From Embiotoca jacksoni (Eukaryota; Chordata; Actinopteri; Embiotocidae), in contig JAKOON010000052.1 in NCBI GenBank assembly GCA_022577435.1, positions 124,001 through 188,000 of the forward strand: 64,000 bases of DNA, given 5' to 3'. A model generated the notes under the pieces. The model worked only from the letters and a program-made list of their open reading frames with translations. It was not told the DNA's origin and made no database searches. Shown one piece after another: positions 49,383 to 62,600 of the stretch (within the stretch, counting starts at the first letter, position 1; each line of letters begins with the position of its first letter). The position numbers were made by a program, and so were the translations under genes.

Positions 49383-50181
49383 GACTTCACCAACAGGAAG
49401 TGATTGAGCTTGAGCAAAGCGGAAATCGTGACATTAATAGAAATGAGGGTGAAGAGAGTATGAATAAGAATCCTAAAAATAAGAATTAAAATAACAATAA
49501 AAAAGACTATAGATAAAAACAAACATGAGCATAAAAAAATTGAATGAAAAAGTCTGCAAAAGATTTTTTTTTTTTAAATTAAAAAAAAAAAAGATTAAAA
49601 GGTCTGAAGTCTAACAAATAAATGGAAAAAAAAATACTTGCAAATGCATAAAAATGAAACTTTTCAACAAACATATTTGACACTTTCATAATCTTTTAAT
49701 CGTGTAAAGTAACATAGATCATGAAAAATAATAAAAGTAGAAGTATTTTTTGGTGTCCACACAGGAGCCTCCTCATGTAAACATTGTTGAAGAAGCTGAC
49801 TTTAAATCTGCATTAACAGCAAAAGACCCCATGTTTCAAACTTTCACCTGATGCAGCATTATTGAACAGTATACATTCAAAGTTTCCTGCAAAAACTTCT
49901 AAATAAATGTAAATAATTATAGGAAGTAATTATGCAATGCATGAATAGCAAATAGGAGACGTGTGCTTTGTGCCAAAAGAGACAGTATTGAGACTATATG
50001 AAATTCAAATGAACTACTGAGCATGTCTGATATTTGAGTACCAGAATTGCAGACAATGATCTCATAAAATGCTTTGCTTTGGTTTTTGTTCTCTTTACAG
50101 ACTTCGGAAAACAGGGTTATCCAATTTATATGGATGTTATTAAGAGTTAGAATCCAGTTAATAATTTGTAGAATAACTCAC

Positions 50182-50275
50182 CACAGTGTGCCCCCAACAT
50201 GCATCGTTGCCAAGAGCTGTTTACACTTTGGCCTCAGAATAAACTGCTGCATCCGTTGCTGCAGGACTTCCTCTC
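50182..50275 (-). pseudogene. Relic VYSE-type tail exon, copy 3
   Basis: Same relic as 4565-4658 and 39179-39272, with the same 94-nt length and phase error. Confidence 0.55.
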
Positions 50276-50535
50276 CTGTGAATACAGAGATGATTCTTGT
50301 AACCACTTTTGCGCTACGATGAAAATAAGAAGCCGCAGGAACATTTGAGTCAAGGTTTCCACAAATACAAAGAATATCAGTGTATTATAGCTTTTATTAA
50401 TCCACTGATGTAAACTGTTAATGCATATAGACAAAATGTCAAATCAACAGAATTACAACCCATGACATGATCTTATTTGTCCATCATAAACTTATTGGAG
50501 AATAACAACTGCAGGTGATTGCAGACTTTGCTTAC

Positions 50536-50597
50536 CTTGTTTTTTTCTTGCCTTTGCTTTCATTGTGGCGGGTGACCCGTGGATACATCAGACTCCT
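50536..50597 (-). pseudogene. Relic ITIM-type tail exon, copy 3
   Basis: Same relic as 4919-4980. It reads ESDV and then loses about five bases before the TYPRV-like continuation. The donor gtaagc is intact. Confidence 0.45.
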
Positions 50598-50774
50598 CTG
50601 AAACAGAAGCCAGATGTCAGGATCCATTCATCCAGCAGACAAGATACACTGTACAGATGTTGGATGAATGAACTGAAGAAATGTGGGACGCTCTTGTGTC
50701 ATTACATTGCTAGATATTGAAATAAACATAAAAATACACAGAAATGAATTGATGTCCCCACACTGACTCTTTAT

Positions 50775-51225
50775 GTTATGAGGTGCGGCAGGATCGGACC
50801 CAAATGCAGACACAAAAACGAGTTCAGGAACAGTACAGACTTTATTTTCTGGTGGAGGACGAGTCCGAGGCGGGCTGGCAAGCTGGATAGAGCGTGTGGT
50901 CTCCCGAGGTCCGACACAGGGTAGCAGGCAGGATAGAGGTAGTCCACGGCACGACACATGGCTGGCAGCATTGGCAACAGGTTGTGGGTGAGTGGACGTA
51001 GCAGATCGTATGAAACGACAACCCAGGACTGCAGGACCAGGGTTGATATGGTGTCGGGAGGTGATTAGTGGGATGAGGAACCGGTGTGTCAACCTGCAGG
51101 TGGTAATCAGCTGGATTGTCCTCAGCTGTGCAGGCTGATCAGGGGCGTGGCCATGGGAGGTGTCTGGAGGCAGGCAGAGGAGGACAGAACAAAACTAGAA
51201 GCACATGGAAAACAACAACAAACAG
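50775..51225. repeat. Interspersed repeat, second uninterrupted copy
   Basis: Same repeat as 39775-40225. It shows the target sequence before the hAT-like insertion at 5311. Confidence 0.45.
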
Positions 51226-51239
51226 GGGAATGACAGAAC

Positions 51240-51950
51240 ACATCAGGAGAGGAGATCTGGGAGACCAAAATGTTAACAGGGTTAGACAGGGATCCGGACA
51301 CTTTAGCTGTGGTCTCTTTTGTTTGTTGGTATTTAGTCTTATTTGCGAGTGTATTCTGGATCAGAATCTGTGGAGGCTATGATTTTGTAAAGCCAACCTG
51401 AGACACTGTATGTTACAGTATATTGTGCAAAATAAATACACATTAATTTGCATGCAATTACCAAATTTGCAGCAGAAACTGTACAACACAAAATATGATA
51501 TAAAACAAGTCAGTGACGGACTACTTTTGAAAATTGTTGGGCCTCTTCGTTTTGTATAAGAAGTCATGGAGAAGATGGGGGGACATACTTTCTATTTCAT
51601 GATCTGTAAGAGTGAAAACCTAAGAGTAACACAATTCAGTGTTTAGGCATATTGCTGAGATGGAAATATACTGGGAACAAATCACACTGAGCATACAAGA
51701 GCAGAGATACGTTGTACATAAATAAGACAAATACCCAGAACGCTTCCAAGACTTGGATGTGCAAAGGATTTGATAGTTTGCACCTCTGGTGACATCTAGT
51801 GGTATAAAGTAGCTCACCAAGGTAACTTCTTACTGGAACACTGGAAGCATCACCTCTTCTAAGATAATCAGGTGAATCCTCCAAAAAGGTAAGTTTTTAA
51901 AGGTGATGCAGAACAAAACCTTTCTGAAATACTTTATATATTTCATTCAA
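51240..51950. repeat. Module M, copy 5
   Basis: Ends at about 51950, where the sequence leaves the module and enters the flank of the retroviral LTR. Confidence 0.75.
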
Positions 51951-51998
51951 ATATGGGAGCATTAGCACCTTTATGGTGTGCATATTCAGTGGGTTAGG

Positions 51999-52502
51999 TG
52001 TTGGTCTCCCTGGGGAGACCAAAAGGGGGAATTGTGCATATTCACTGTCTGATATTTCACTGTTGTTTGCTAATCTCCCCAGCACACGACACTGTCTCGG
52101 GGACAACTCCAGATAGGGACACATGTATCACAAACGTACAGGCAGTGACTGTTGAGGACATCAAGGCGCCAGGTGCACAGCCAAGGCTACGACATGCAGA
52201 CAACACATCGGGCAGAGAGCCAATTGAAGGAAGCCACCACCCCAGAGGAACTGCATATACAATGTACTATAAAATACAGGAGCCAGGGACAGACAGACAT
52301 CAGACTTCGCGAACTGACACATTCTGTTGTCGTCAGGGACACATAATCTGGACTCCTAGCTGGAGATCTGATACTCTGATGCTTTTATAATAAATGCTTT
52401 TGAGACCAGCCGATTCTCTCCTGTTGCCTCATTAAAGAATACGCAGGACTGGGGGCTGACACATATTGGCGTTGTACTAGCATGAGCCCAAAAAGTCCAA
52501 CA
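51999..52502 (+). repeat. Retroviral 5' LTR
   Basis: 504 bases starting TGTTGG and ending CCAACA, a perfect 6-bp terminal inverted repeat. An AATAAA signal lies near 52390, in the expected R region. Confidence 0.7.
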
Positions 52503-52505
52503 ATT

Positions 52506-52523
52506 TGGTGACCCCGACGTGAT
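52506..52523 (+). other. Primer-binding site, tRNA-Trp type
   Basis: TGGTGACCCCGACGTGAT lies three bases after the LTR end. It is the complement of the 3' end of vertebrate tRNA-Trp, the primer used by avian sarcoma-leukosis viruses. All 18 bases agree as far as I can recall the tRNA. A shorter copy, 13 bases, is at 53246-53258. Confidence 0.8.
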
Positions 52524-52728
52524 GAGGACGGAGTGAGGAACGGCACTCCAACCAAGACAATAGAGGACAACGGAGCGGTGATCATCTCTGACAACAGTGG
52601 GCCCACATCTAAGAAGGTAAGCAGACACCTGTTAAAACAAAGCTCTGCGATTGGATATTGTCAAATTATATTGTTGTCATGGTGTGTATCTAAACTCCTA
52701 GTGAAGCAACAGAGTAACGGAGGAGGGT

Positions 52729-52812
52729 AATAAAAGGGGCGAGTAGGTCCCGGTGTCGAGAAGGACACCGAATAAAAGGGACGAAAGTCCCGGTGTCGAG
52801 AGGGGCACGGAA
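52729..52812 (+). repeat. Short tandem repeat in the retroviral leader
   Basis: Two units of about 40 bases share AATAAAAGGG and GTCCCGGTGTCGAGA. Confidence 0.6.
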
Positions 52813-53300
52813 AAGTATTATATAAGGCGTAAACTTAAAGAGACCCGGCGATATAACACATGTGAGGTCATTAATTTTTCTTATGAAGAACTGACCACTG
52901 CAGTCTGATGTTGAAGTGAAATGAAAGACTGTTAGAAGCATTTAAATACGGGGAAATGTGGGTGGCTTCCAAGAACTAAGTATAGAGACAGCCAGTCTCT
53001 GCAAGTTCTTGTTCTGTGGGGACAAAGGGTGGTGTTGGTGAAGAAGTGAGCATGAATTAAAAGATTTGTGGTTTCTGGTGCGACCCCTAGAGTGAGACCG
53101 GACTGAATTTATTCAGCCTAGAAGCTTGTCTCACTAGATCCACAAATTGACCTGAAGGAGTCATTCACACTCAATCTCCACGTGTGTGTTGAATTACCAC
53201 TGTGTGGCAGTATTGAATGAAAGTAAAACAAAAAGTCCAACAATTTGGTGACCCCAACAAAAAGACGACGAATACAGACCAAGACCGACCCAACATCAAC

Positions 53301-53512
53301 AATGACAGTTCCAGCAAAAAGTGACACCCCTAAGACAACGGTGATAGCAAGACTTTACCCCGACTTGACATCGGCCCCTACACCTTCGCCATATGAGCCC
53401 CCACCACAAGTGCAGGCGCCTATGTTTGTCATTAAAGAGATGCAGGATTGGAGGAGAAGATTACATAATATGGCATTAGCAGGCGGAGCCACACAGCAAG
53501 TGTGGGAGTAAA
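53301..53512 (+). pseudogene. Gag-like remnant
   Basis: Open from an ATG at 53301 for about 70 codons. A proline-rich patch with PSPYEPPP, like a late-domain region, follows a short N-terminal part. It ends in TAA, and the following sequence is full of stops. The assignment rests on position after the primer site and composition. Confidence 0.45.
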
Positions 53513-54420
53513 CGGAAAGAGCAGGTGAAAAAGACCAGATGTACAAAATTACTGAGAGAGAAGGATAACATAAACAGAGGCAGAATCTCAGTCAGAAATA
53601 AAAAAAATTGAAGTAAGCGAAAAATAAAATCAAAACAGAGTAAAACTAACGCTGAAAGATCGCGCTAAAACAAATAAAAACTTAGAACAACGGAGACAGA
53701 CAAATGACTAGAATAATACGGGATGTAATAATATATATAAATAAAAGAATGGGAACAATTAATAATAGTGATAGTTAAAAATAAAATAATAAAAAAGATA
53801 GAGAGAAGCAATATGGTTAAGGAAGCCAATTAATAAAAAAGAGAAACAGACAAATATGGGTTAAAGATTGAAGAAAATACATGAATAAACAAGAATAACC
53901 TGAGATAAGTGATAGCATAGAGATAACAGGAAAAAGGAACAGGAGGAGGAGCTGTTACAGGCACAGGCTCAGCTTTTAAAACTCCAATTAGATGACATCA
54001 GACGCAAAGCTACTGATAAGTAAAAAGGACACAAAACAATGGGGATATTAAGGGAGAAAATTAGGTTAGAGACAGCAAAATCTGCATCACAGCCCCGTGA
54101 GAGCCCTAAGGTCGGAAGAATCAAACAAACCCACAGTAAAAACGAGAGGTATTATAAGATGCAAAGATCACGGACAGATTGAGAGGGTTTGGGTGGTAGC
54201 CAGAGAGGGAAGCAGGAGGACTCTACCAGTGCAGAGGAAGATGAAACTGCAACAGCACACAGTCAAGCCACCCTGAGAGCAAAGGAGGCAATACAGCAGA
54301 CCAGCACCATGCCCGCACCGCAAGAAGTGGACAGAGAGAGTGAGGACAGAGACAAACAGTCCTCCTCGGAGCAACCACCAGCAACAGGCATCAAAATTAA
54401 GACCAATAAAAAAAGAAAAG
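53513..54420 (+). other. Degenerate retroviral interior
   Basis: A-rich sequence with many stops. A lysine- and glutamate-rich open frame, about 100 codons, begins near 54189 and ends at 54494, crossing into the segment shared with 13821-14330. It has no recognisable domain. Confidence 0.4.
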
Positions 54421-54920
54421 ACACACTGAAACCAAACTTTCAGCAGGAGGTGATTGAGGATGTGGGATTTTGTGCAGAGTCAGGAAAATCATAAACTGTA
54501 AATATTGATTTAGATAGTAATTTGTTACTATTTTCTCATTGTAAATTGATAAAAAAAAAAAAAAATTAAAAAGTGGCAATGTACGGATGAATATACTAAC
54601 AAATTACAGCTTCATGGAATGATTAAGGTTTAGCATAATAATTGTTAGCAGCCAGAGTTAAATTTTGAGGCAACAATGCAGTAGCTAAGGAGCCAAGTTA
54701 AAACTAGATAACTATACAGCTACTGAAAGAAAAGGTTTATGGTTTTTGATACAAAAACATCAGTTAATACTATTTTCCCATGTTCAATGCTGATGATGAA
54801 AAATAGCTTTTCATTTTCTACGATAGACTTGAACTACTTAAACTGAATCTACAGGACACTGAATAATATTTGCCACCTTGAAATTCCCAAACATGAAATG
54901 TAAATGTTGAAATAATTCAA
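54421..54920. repeat. Segment shared with relic G2
   Basis: Matches 13821-14330 closely. The right part also matches the intron 5' of D7 in G3 (about 30690-30950). At 54920 it joins the tail block abruptly. Confidence 0.8.
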
Positions 54921-57900
54921 CAGGAAATTCTGTCACCACTGCAGAGTGGAAGGCTGTGGTTTCACGGGTGTGATGTGTGAATGTGAAGAGAAGAGAGATT
55001 TTACTGGTAGTTGACGTCTAAACAACATCAGCGGTGACAGGTGGTCTGTGGACTGCATGCAATGCAACATTGGATTTCTAATGAACTTCAATGTCAACGT
55101 CAACGCTGTTCACAGATAAACCCTGGAACATGAAACAGAAACAGAAATGCCGCCTCCCACCGAAAGAACAGCGAGCTTAACTCGGTTGTAAAAAGCTACA
55201 CGACCATCACACACTCATGTTACTTCTCCATAATTTCACACCACTTTTTATGGTTCGCTAGTCAGCGTTTTTCTTTTTTCAAATGCTATGATATCTTAGC
55301 CTCATAGTACTGAAGTTTATAGACCAACTGAATTTCAGCCAATTGTAATTTCTTTTCTACTTATAAGTTTTAAGTAATATCCCAAAACGGATAAGAAAAA
55401 TTACCATCAATTGTGGTATTGTTTTTAACCAGGCTATGGGTGTGGCTTTAGAAGTGGAAACCTTTGATTGTTGTGAAGTATCTCATCAACAATAGGATGG
55501 ATTACCATGCAACTTTGTTTTAACATTCCTTATGCCAGAGTTTGGAGCCCAGGACTTTGTTTAATCCTCCAACTTTCTTTTTGCAACCACATATGGGTTT
55601 TACATTTTTAATGATTTGTCGTGACAACTAATGGTTGGATTTCCCTGGAAATTGGTACTGATATCCATAGTGCTCGGAGGACAAACTGTCTTAAGGGAGG
55701 TATTGGCTTTCCCTTTTTATGTCACCAGCCGTTTAGAAATTTGTTTTTGTTTACAGCCAAACCAGGTCATATTCTATGTGTTGTATCATGTCATCAATAC
55801 TGACTATGAAGACCATATAAAATGCAAAAGATAGTCAACAGGGAACAATTGACAGAGGTCTCCTAATTTGACAGGTTTCAGATATTAGGTCATTTTCTTT
55901 TTTTGGGAAATGATCAAGTGGATTGTAAGTCCATTTCTTTTCTAAGAACTTTCCATACACTGGACACCCCTTTCTCTATTTTAAACCTAATTTTCCAGGT
56001 AGATTCTACTTCTTTAAAAACAATCTTCTTCGGCCATTCAGCAGGATCAAGTGAGCCGTTTAACTCGAGCCCTTCAGCAAAATGCTCGGTGAAACTCAGA
56101 AGTGTAACAATAGCATTTTTCGAAAGAAGAAGTGGTACAATACCAGGAAAACTGTGCTGACCAGTGAGTCATACAAGAAACAGAACCAAGACAGAACTGA
56201 GATGTTTAATGACACACCCTGACCCTTCACATCTTCTAGAAAAACGGAGGATTTTTAGAATAAAATAACTGTATGAATGTTGACACTTACAAGTATGGAC
56301 TATTAATTAAAAGATATGAAGTACAGATGCATTATTTACAAACTTACCAAGGAGCGACATGTAACACTGTTTTCACAAAAGCAGGAAAGATGCTGAAAAT
56401 AATCTAGAGCATATTTCTCCATTGATTAAATTGTTACACATATTAAACATGAACACTGATAGAAATGTGCCTCATAAAATACACTTCAAGATGCAAATGC
56501 GTTGATATTTAAGCACAGCCAACCACTAAGCACAGAGTAACTGAAAGGACAATCACAGGGCCTCCTCGTGGCTAAAAATGTGAACCTACAAGTATTAAAA
56601 TATTATATCAATGTTTCCCAAATAATAAGAAAAAAGAATATAGAAAAATAAAAGTAAGAAGAATAAAAAACTAAACCAAAAATTCAAATAAGAATAAATT
56701 TTAAGAAAAAGACAACGATAAAAATATAAAAATAAAAAAGAATACATTTATTTTAAAATAAATCACACCAAATACACAAAAAAAAATAATTACAAAATAT
56801 GAATAAAAATAGAAAAATGGTTACAAGTCTACAGAGGATAAAACATTTTAAAAGGTCTGAAGACAATCAAATAAATGAAAACAATGCTTAATTAATGGTC
56901 AAAAGTTTTTTAAAATGATACAAAAATAATGCTTAATATACATAAAACACTTTCAAATAACAGGTATTTGTTACCTGTTTGTTAACAGATCATACAAAAC
57001 TGAAAAAAAATGCTGACTTTGAAGCCACACTATCACTCAGGACAAAAGCTCAATTAACTGTTTCTGTTTGGAATAAATGCAGCACATAAACACTCAATGG
57101 GAACACGTACATCATAAACAGGAGATTAAAATAATAAAACCTGTTCTTCTGTGTACAATGTAAATTATCTGCTATTAAATTGTATGTCGTTTTGCTTTTG
57201 TCATTCTCTCCATTGGTTTTGCCGTCATATTTATTGATCTGAGGGAAGAGTGAAAAATGAAAAGATGGAGCGTTATTCAACAATTAAGGGGGATTCATGA
57301 CAATTTACTTCAAGTGTCAGTAAAAGTAAATCATTAGTCACGAATTATGTATATGTATTATTATGTGCACTATTTTAACACTGCGCAATTACCAAGAGAT
57401 TTTCCTGGTTTGACTTCAGAATAAACCATCTCGTCAGCTGCTGCATGAGCTGATTTTCCTGTGAATAAAGAAATAATAGCTTGAGAATATTTGACAGTAA
57501 CATCTCAAGTTATACTGGCAATGAAATGATTTATATGGATTTCTTGAAGGAAAAGCAGCACTAACATAGTGTACAAAAGAAAACAAGAGATAACATGTTA
57601 CAGATTACAAATGATACGTAGCAATGTATTTTATCATTCTCAGCCATGTTGGTAGTTTTACACCGTATCTGTGAAATCAAACACGTATAAAAGTTCATAT
57701 ATACGGTTTGTATGTTGCTGTAATTGGTAAAACCTTGTTGTAGTATTAATAAAGCACACCACAAAACACACAAAAAATACCTTTCGGCAGTATTGTTGTG
57801 ATGCACCGTACCTGGAGATGATCTTATCTGCACATCAGAATACACACAGCTCTCCTCTGGTTTCTTAGTTTTCCCTGCTCGAAGGATCAGATGAATGACT

Positions 57901-59655
57901 AAACTTCCTGGACTTTAGTTGCAAAACATTCTGAATTTTCCATCTATGTTATGTGTTTTTTACTACATCAAATACTCACCCTTCTTAGTGATGCTTTTAA
58001 ACTCCAGCAATGAATATGTTACATCATTGGATTCATCTGAAATACATTTATGTATTTTTTTTTTTTTTTACTTCAGAGACTGTCAGTCAATCATTTGCAG
58101 TTACCTTTGGCATCATATTCTGGTCTTTCTAAAATATTAATGTTCATTACAAAGTAAGTAGGCAAAAACAAGTATGGAAACCCCTGAAAATGAAATTGGC
58201 TGTAAAATTTATCATTATCCAAGTCAAAATCATTCTTCTCCATTAGATTAGGGTCTGAGCCAGTTAAAAGATTTGTAATTTATGTCAATGTCTGCCTATA
58301 TTTTAAGAAGTATTTGTACAAAATTCCCAAAGGGTTCACTGAATATACTGCACCATTTTCAGCATCTTCAGGGCTTTTGATTGATTCATAGAGACTGGCA
58401 TCAACTACAGAGTACAATCAAGCCAATGTTTAATTAATCATTCATTCAAATCAGATGTGGAAATGTTATGAATACTGTTTACAAAACATCAGAATAAAAG
58501 TGGGCTTACCGTGGGGAGGAGGAGCACATTTGTTGCGTTGAGCTTCATCCTGGTTGGTCATGTGGTCTGTAGCAGAGCTCTGACTTGTGCTCTGAGACCT
58601 GGTGGGCCAAAAACATTTAGTAAATAAACTGCAGATTTTATTAGAAACAGGGGATGGAATTTTGGTATGTTGAAAATAAAAGAGGGGAGCGTTGCACCAA
58701 CCTGATAAAACATGAATCTGTGAAAAAGACAATTGTTGTGACATGATTTTTACAAATCACTCCGTCATCACTAAAGTACATGTATAGTAATCAGAATGTC
58801 TTTGAATATTTAGAATGTAATCAATGCAGTATGAGAAAGAAAAGTTTGACTTACCCTTTGACTGTTTGTAGCGACAAAACAGCAGCGGAAGAATAATCAG
58901 TGAAATTCCACAAAGCAGCCCAACAATCAACAGAACATGGAACAGAGATGAAGAGCTTTCAGCTCTGGAAACGGCTGTCATAAATAAAGGGTTTTAAAAA
59001 GTGTATGAATATAGCACCACTAACAGAATCTATGTAGGGAATTTTCAAAATACTACTGTTACGACTACTATTAATAATTAACATAGCAGCAAGTGACAAA
59101 GTTTGAGGTCCAGGCAGCCTCGGAGATGATGCTGCAGACATGTTATTGCAACACAAGTTTTGCACTGTGACTTGAACCCTCAAGCAAAAGGGTTAAGAAA
59201 CATTCTGCTTACCACCGAGCTATTGGAAAGGTATATTACACAGAATGCTTAGTGACAAAGAAAACATGGAACTTAACAGTTTCTCATGATCTAACAAGTG
59301 AATTTTAGTTATAGCGACCACTGGTGGTGTATTTGTATGGAACTTGGGGATCAACCCGTGACCCAGTCATGAAGAACTACTGTGTCCAGTTTCGTGAGAA
59401 TCAGATGATGCATCATCATCATCATCATCATGGAGGACATCTACTTTTAGCAAGTTTAACAACAATTATTTTCAAAACAGATTGACGTTTCATAATTTCC
59501 TTCACAAGTCAAGATCAGCCAAGTCACACTTTGGGGCCTGAACAGTTGGTCAACTGAGGGTTTTCTTGCCCTTATGGTTTTTGCTGCACAATCACTGTTT
59601 AGCAGAGAATAATATTAGCTCATTAATGATAATCTAAACAAAAACAATTGGGATT
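54921..59655. repeat. Tail block, copy 2 (segmental duplication)
   Basis: Second copy of 25462-30200, carrying the TM and tail exons of G5. The left edge is a clean junction with the segment 54421-54920. At the right it runs on into the D8 exon of G5. Confidence 0.9.
55914..56156 (-). other. Unidentified coding-like open stretch, copy 2
   Basis: Same 81-codon open stretch as 26462-26704, also without a stop before the end. Family unknown. Confidence 0.3.
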
Positions 59656-62600
59656 ACTCACATTTTACCGACATCCAACCCTGTGGTGATTCTTTTCTGG
59701 AGTATTGACACTTGTAGAAGCCTTCATCAGTCGTTGACACAGCAGAGATGATCATCCGACCTCTGGGGTCATTTTGGATGATTGTGTCATTTTTATAAAA
59801 AATCTGTTGAAGACTGTTCGGAACTTTTCATCGTGCCTTTACACTCGTAGTTTCCAGAGTGGATTGAAGAAGCAGAATAAATACTAAATTCATTTTGATT
59901 TGGAGGTTTGTATGAACTGCTCGATCTCCATTTATACTCCCATTCAACGTCTCCTCCACTGATCTCACATTTAAGAGTTATCTTCTCTCCTCTGTATATC
60001 TGAGGCCAGTTGGGTTGCAGACTCACAACTGTCCTGTTTGGGACTGTCCATGTTCAAGGAGCACCAGTAAAGACACAAACATGTTAAATGAACATGAAAA
60101 AAAAGACTTCACAACAGAATAACATCATTCACAATAACACTGGACTTTTTCTAAATTTGTATTCAGAGAAAAGTCACCAAGTCAAACTCAAACTCACCAT
60201 TTTTATTGATTGTGACTGAATCACTGTATTTTGTGTAGTAAACTGGGTCTCCTCTTCCTGTCCTGCACTGGTACAGTCCTCCTTGAGAGACATCAATTTG
60301 TCCATTTGAATGAAAAGCAGCATCTTGTGAGGTCAGAGGTCCAGAGGGTTTGTCATCTCTGTACCAATAGTACTGCCATCCAGATGATGGGTTCACTGAG
60401 CAGGTCAGGGTCAGACTGCCTTTGGCTGAAATGGTTCCGCTGGCAGCACTCAGTCGGGCCTTTGGTTGAGCTGTCATGGAGATGAAAAAAAAATGAAATC
60501 ATTTGTCACCACCACATCCTGCTCACAAAAAGCTGTGTAACTCAGGAACTAATGATGAAATTTGTAGCAGTTACTTATTAGGGTTATATTTCTCCTGCTC
60601 TGTGGACGAGCAGGGGACTCTGAACTTATTGATCGACCCTCATATACAGACTAGTATTAATTAAGCACTGTTTACTAACAGGAAATAAAATGACCATTGA
60701 TCATATTATTAAACCCACAGATATAAACCACCTGATGTCTAAATATGATAATACTTGTTTATTCTGACTAACGTGGTGGAACGACAGCCCAACATTGTCA
60801 TCTCTATGCCAGCTGAAAATGGATCAACTACCAACTATCAGGTGCAACGTGATGAAAACAAACATAAATAGTCTTTGTTGACTTAAAAAAAAAGTCTCTA
60901 AACCAAAAAAGGTTCGATACCCGGTGAAACGTGGTGAGCCGCCACGGTTTAATGCCTCCAAGCAAAGTCCGCGCAGATCTCCCCACCGCTGTTCGTCTAG
61001 AAGTTAAAACTCTTCTTCTGGCAGAAAAAGTCCATATCTCAGATAATCCAAAAGGAAGATACTCCACGACGTGGTTCCCTTGGATAAGATCCCCTGGACT
61101 CGCCGCCAGCTATTGTTCTCTGGAAGCCGCCTCCACCATACACCTGGGCGCTCTCTCAGTGACGTCACTTACCTTCTTTATGTAGTCCGCTTATTTAGGA
61201 AAATAATCAAAAAAACACATGTCCATTGGCCGTGCAGATGCCACCGGCCACTGACAATAGATGACGTACAATCCACGGTGATAGCAACCAAATGAACAAA
61301 TTACATGTCCCCATCACAGTGACTATACAAATGGTGAACTTAGGTGGTCATTACAATGAGTTGAAAAAATAACAACATTGTATGTTTTCATATTATGGCT
61401 GCAACCTTCCACTTGTAGTAAAATTCCTTTCTAAATTCTCCATCTTTAAATTTGAAAAAAGAAATTGCCCTTACATTTTATTAATTACCAACTATCAGGT
61501 GCAACGTGATGAAGACAAACTCTAATCTGTTCACTCACTGTCTGAATAAAGATGCAACATGGAGCAATTTTGCACCTTAAAGAATTTAGACAGTACACAC
61601 AACAAACATGACTTACGTGATACTGACAATGTGATGGCTTCACTCCAGTCTGTTGAAGAATACGAGTCATCGCTGAGACGTCTCCTACAGTCGTAGTCTC
61701 CGCTGATGGATTCAGAAGCTCTGAATTTCCAGTATTTCTTGTTTTCATGGTGTACAACCGACCGGGCTCTTCTCCACTCATACACCCACTCAGTGGATTC
61801 ACCTCCTGAGACTTCACATGTAAGAGTGATCATCTCACCACTGAATGTCGGGGACCAGTCGGGTTGTTGTCTTAAAACAGGCTTGTTGAGAACTGTTTCC
61901 ACCACATATACACAGTTGGGACACAAACAAAAACATGAAATCAACAGAGAAAGTTCCATATTGCAGGTTTCATTCTTAATTCAAATGGTAATCACAAATG
62001 TATTCAAACAAAATGACTGAACTCACAGGTTATGTGAATGGTGACTTCATCACTTATATCAGTGTAGAAATCTGGGTTTCCTCTTCCTCCTCTGCAACGG
62101 TAGATGCCTCCTCGTGATACACTGATAACTTTGTTCTGTCCATCATGTGTTGAAAGTTGAACTTCATTGGTGTCTGAGGTTCGTCTGAACCACTCGTATT
62201 TCCAGCCATCAGATCTCTCCACAGAACAAGTCAGTCTCACAGTGCCTCCCACTGATATGGTTGTTGTGCCTGGTGTCAGTGTTGGCTTTGGTCTTCCTAT
62301 TATTGGGGGAAAAAAAGAATAAAAAAAATATTAGTACAGCTGATGGGTTGAAAAAAATAACAAAATTGTATGTTTTCATATTACGGCTGCAACCTTACAC
62401 TTGTAGTAAAATTCCTTTCTAAATTCTACGTTTTCAAATTTGACAAAAGAAATTGCACTTACACTTTATTAATTAATAGTTATTTTCACTGCAGAGAAAA
62501 GATGTTTTAAACCACCGTTGATTTGTGTCCATTTCAACATGGTGTCAAAGCTAAAGTAACTATTGACTAAGTAACTATTAACTAAAAGATTATTGGCCTT

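Larger units (their letters stand above)
47290..51950. repeat. Spacer block A, copy 3
   Basis: Third copy of the block at 1-7900 and 35300-40780. Near 49640 it jumps across about 900 bases present in the others (matching 3140-4030). Confidence 0.85.
51999..54420 (+). mobile_element. Endogenous retrovirus fragment (5' LTR, leader, part of gag)
   Basis: An LTR is followed at once by a primer-binding site, then a leader and short gag-like open frames. No pol, env or 3' LTR is found. The right edge runs into a segment shared with G2. A direct repeat, AAAAAGTCCAACAATTTGGTGACCCC, occurs at the LTR end and again at about 53230, so leader and LTR-end sequence have been duplicated inside the fragment. 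The coding remnants contain many stops and the element is dead. Confidence 0.7.
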
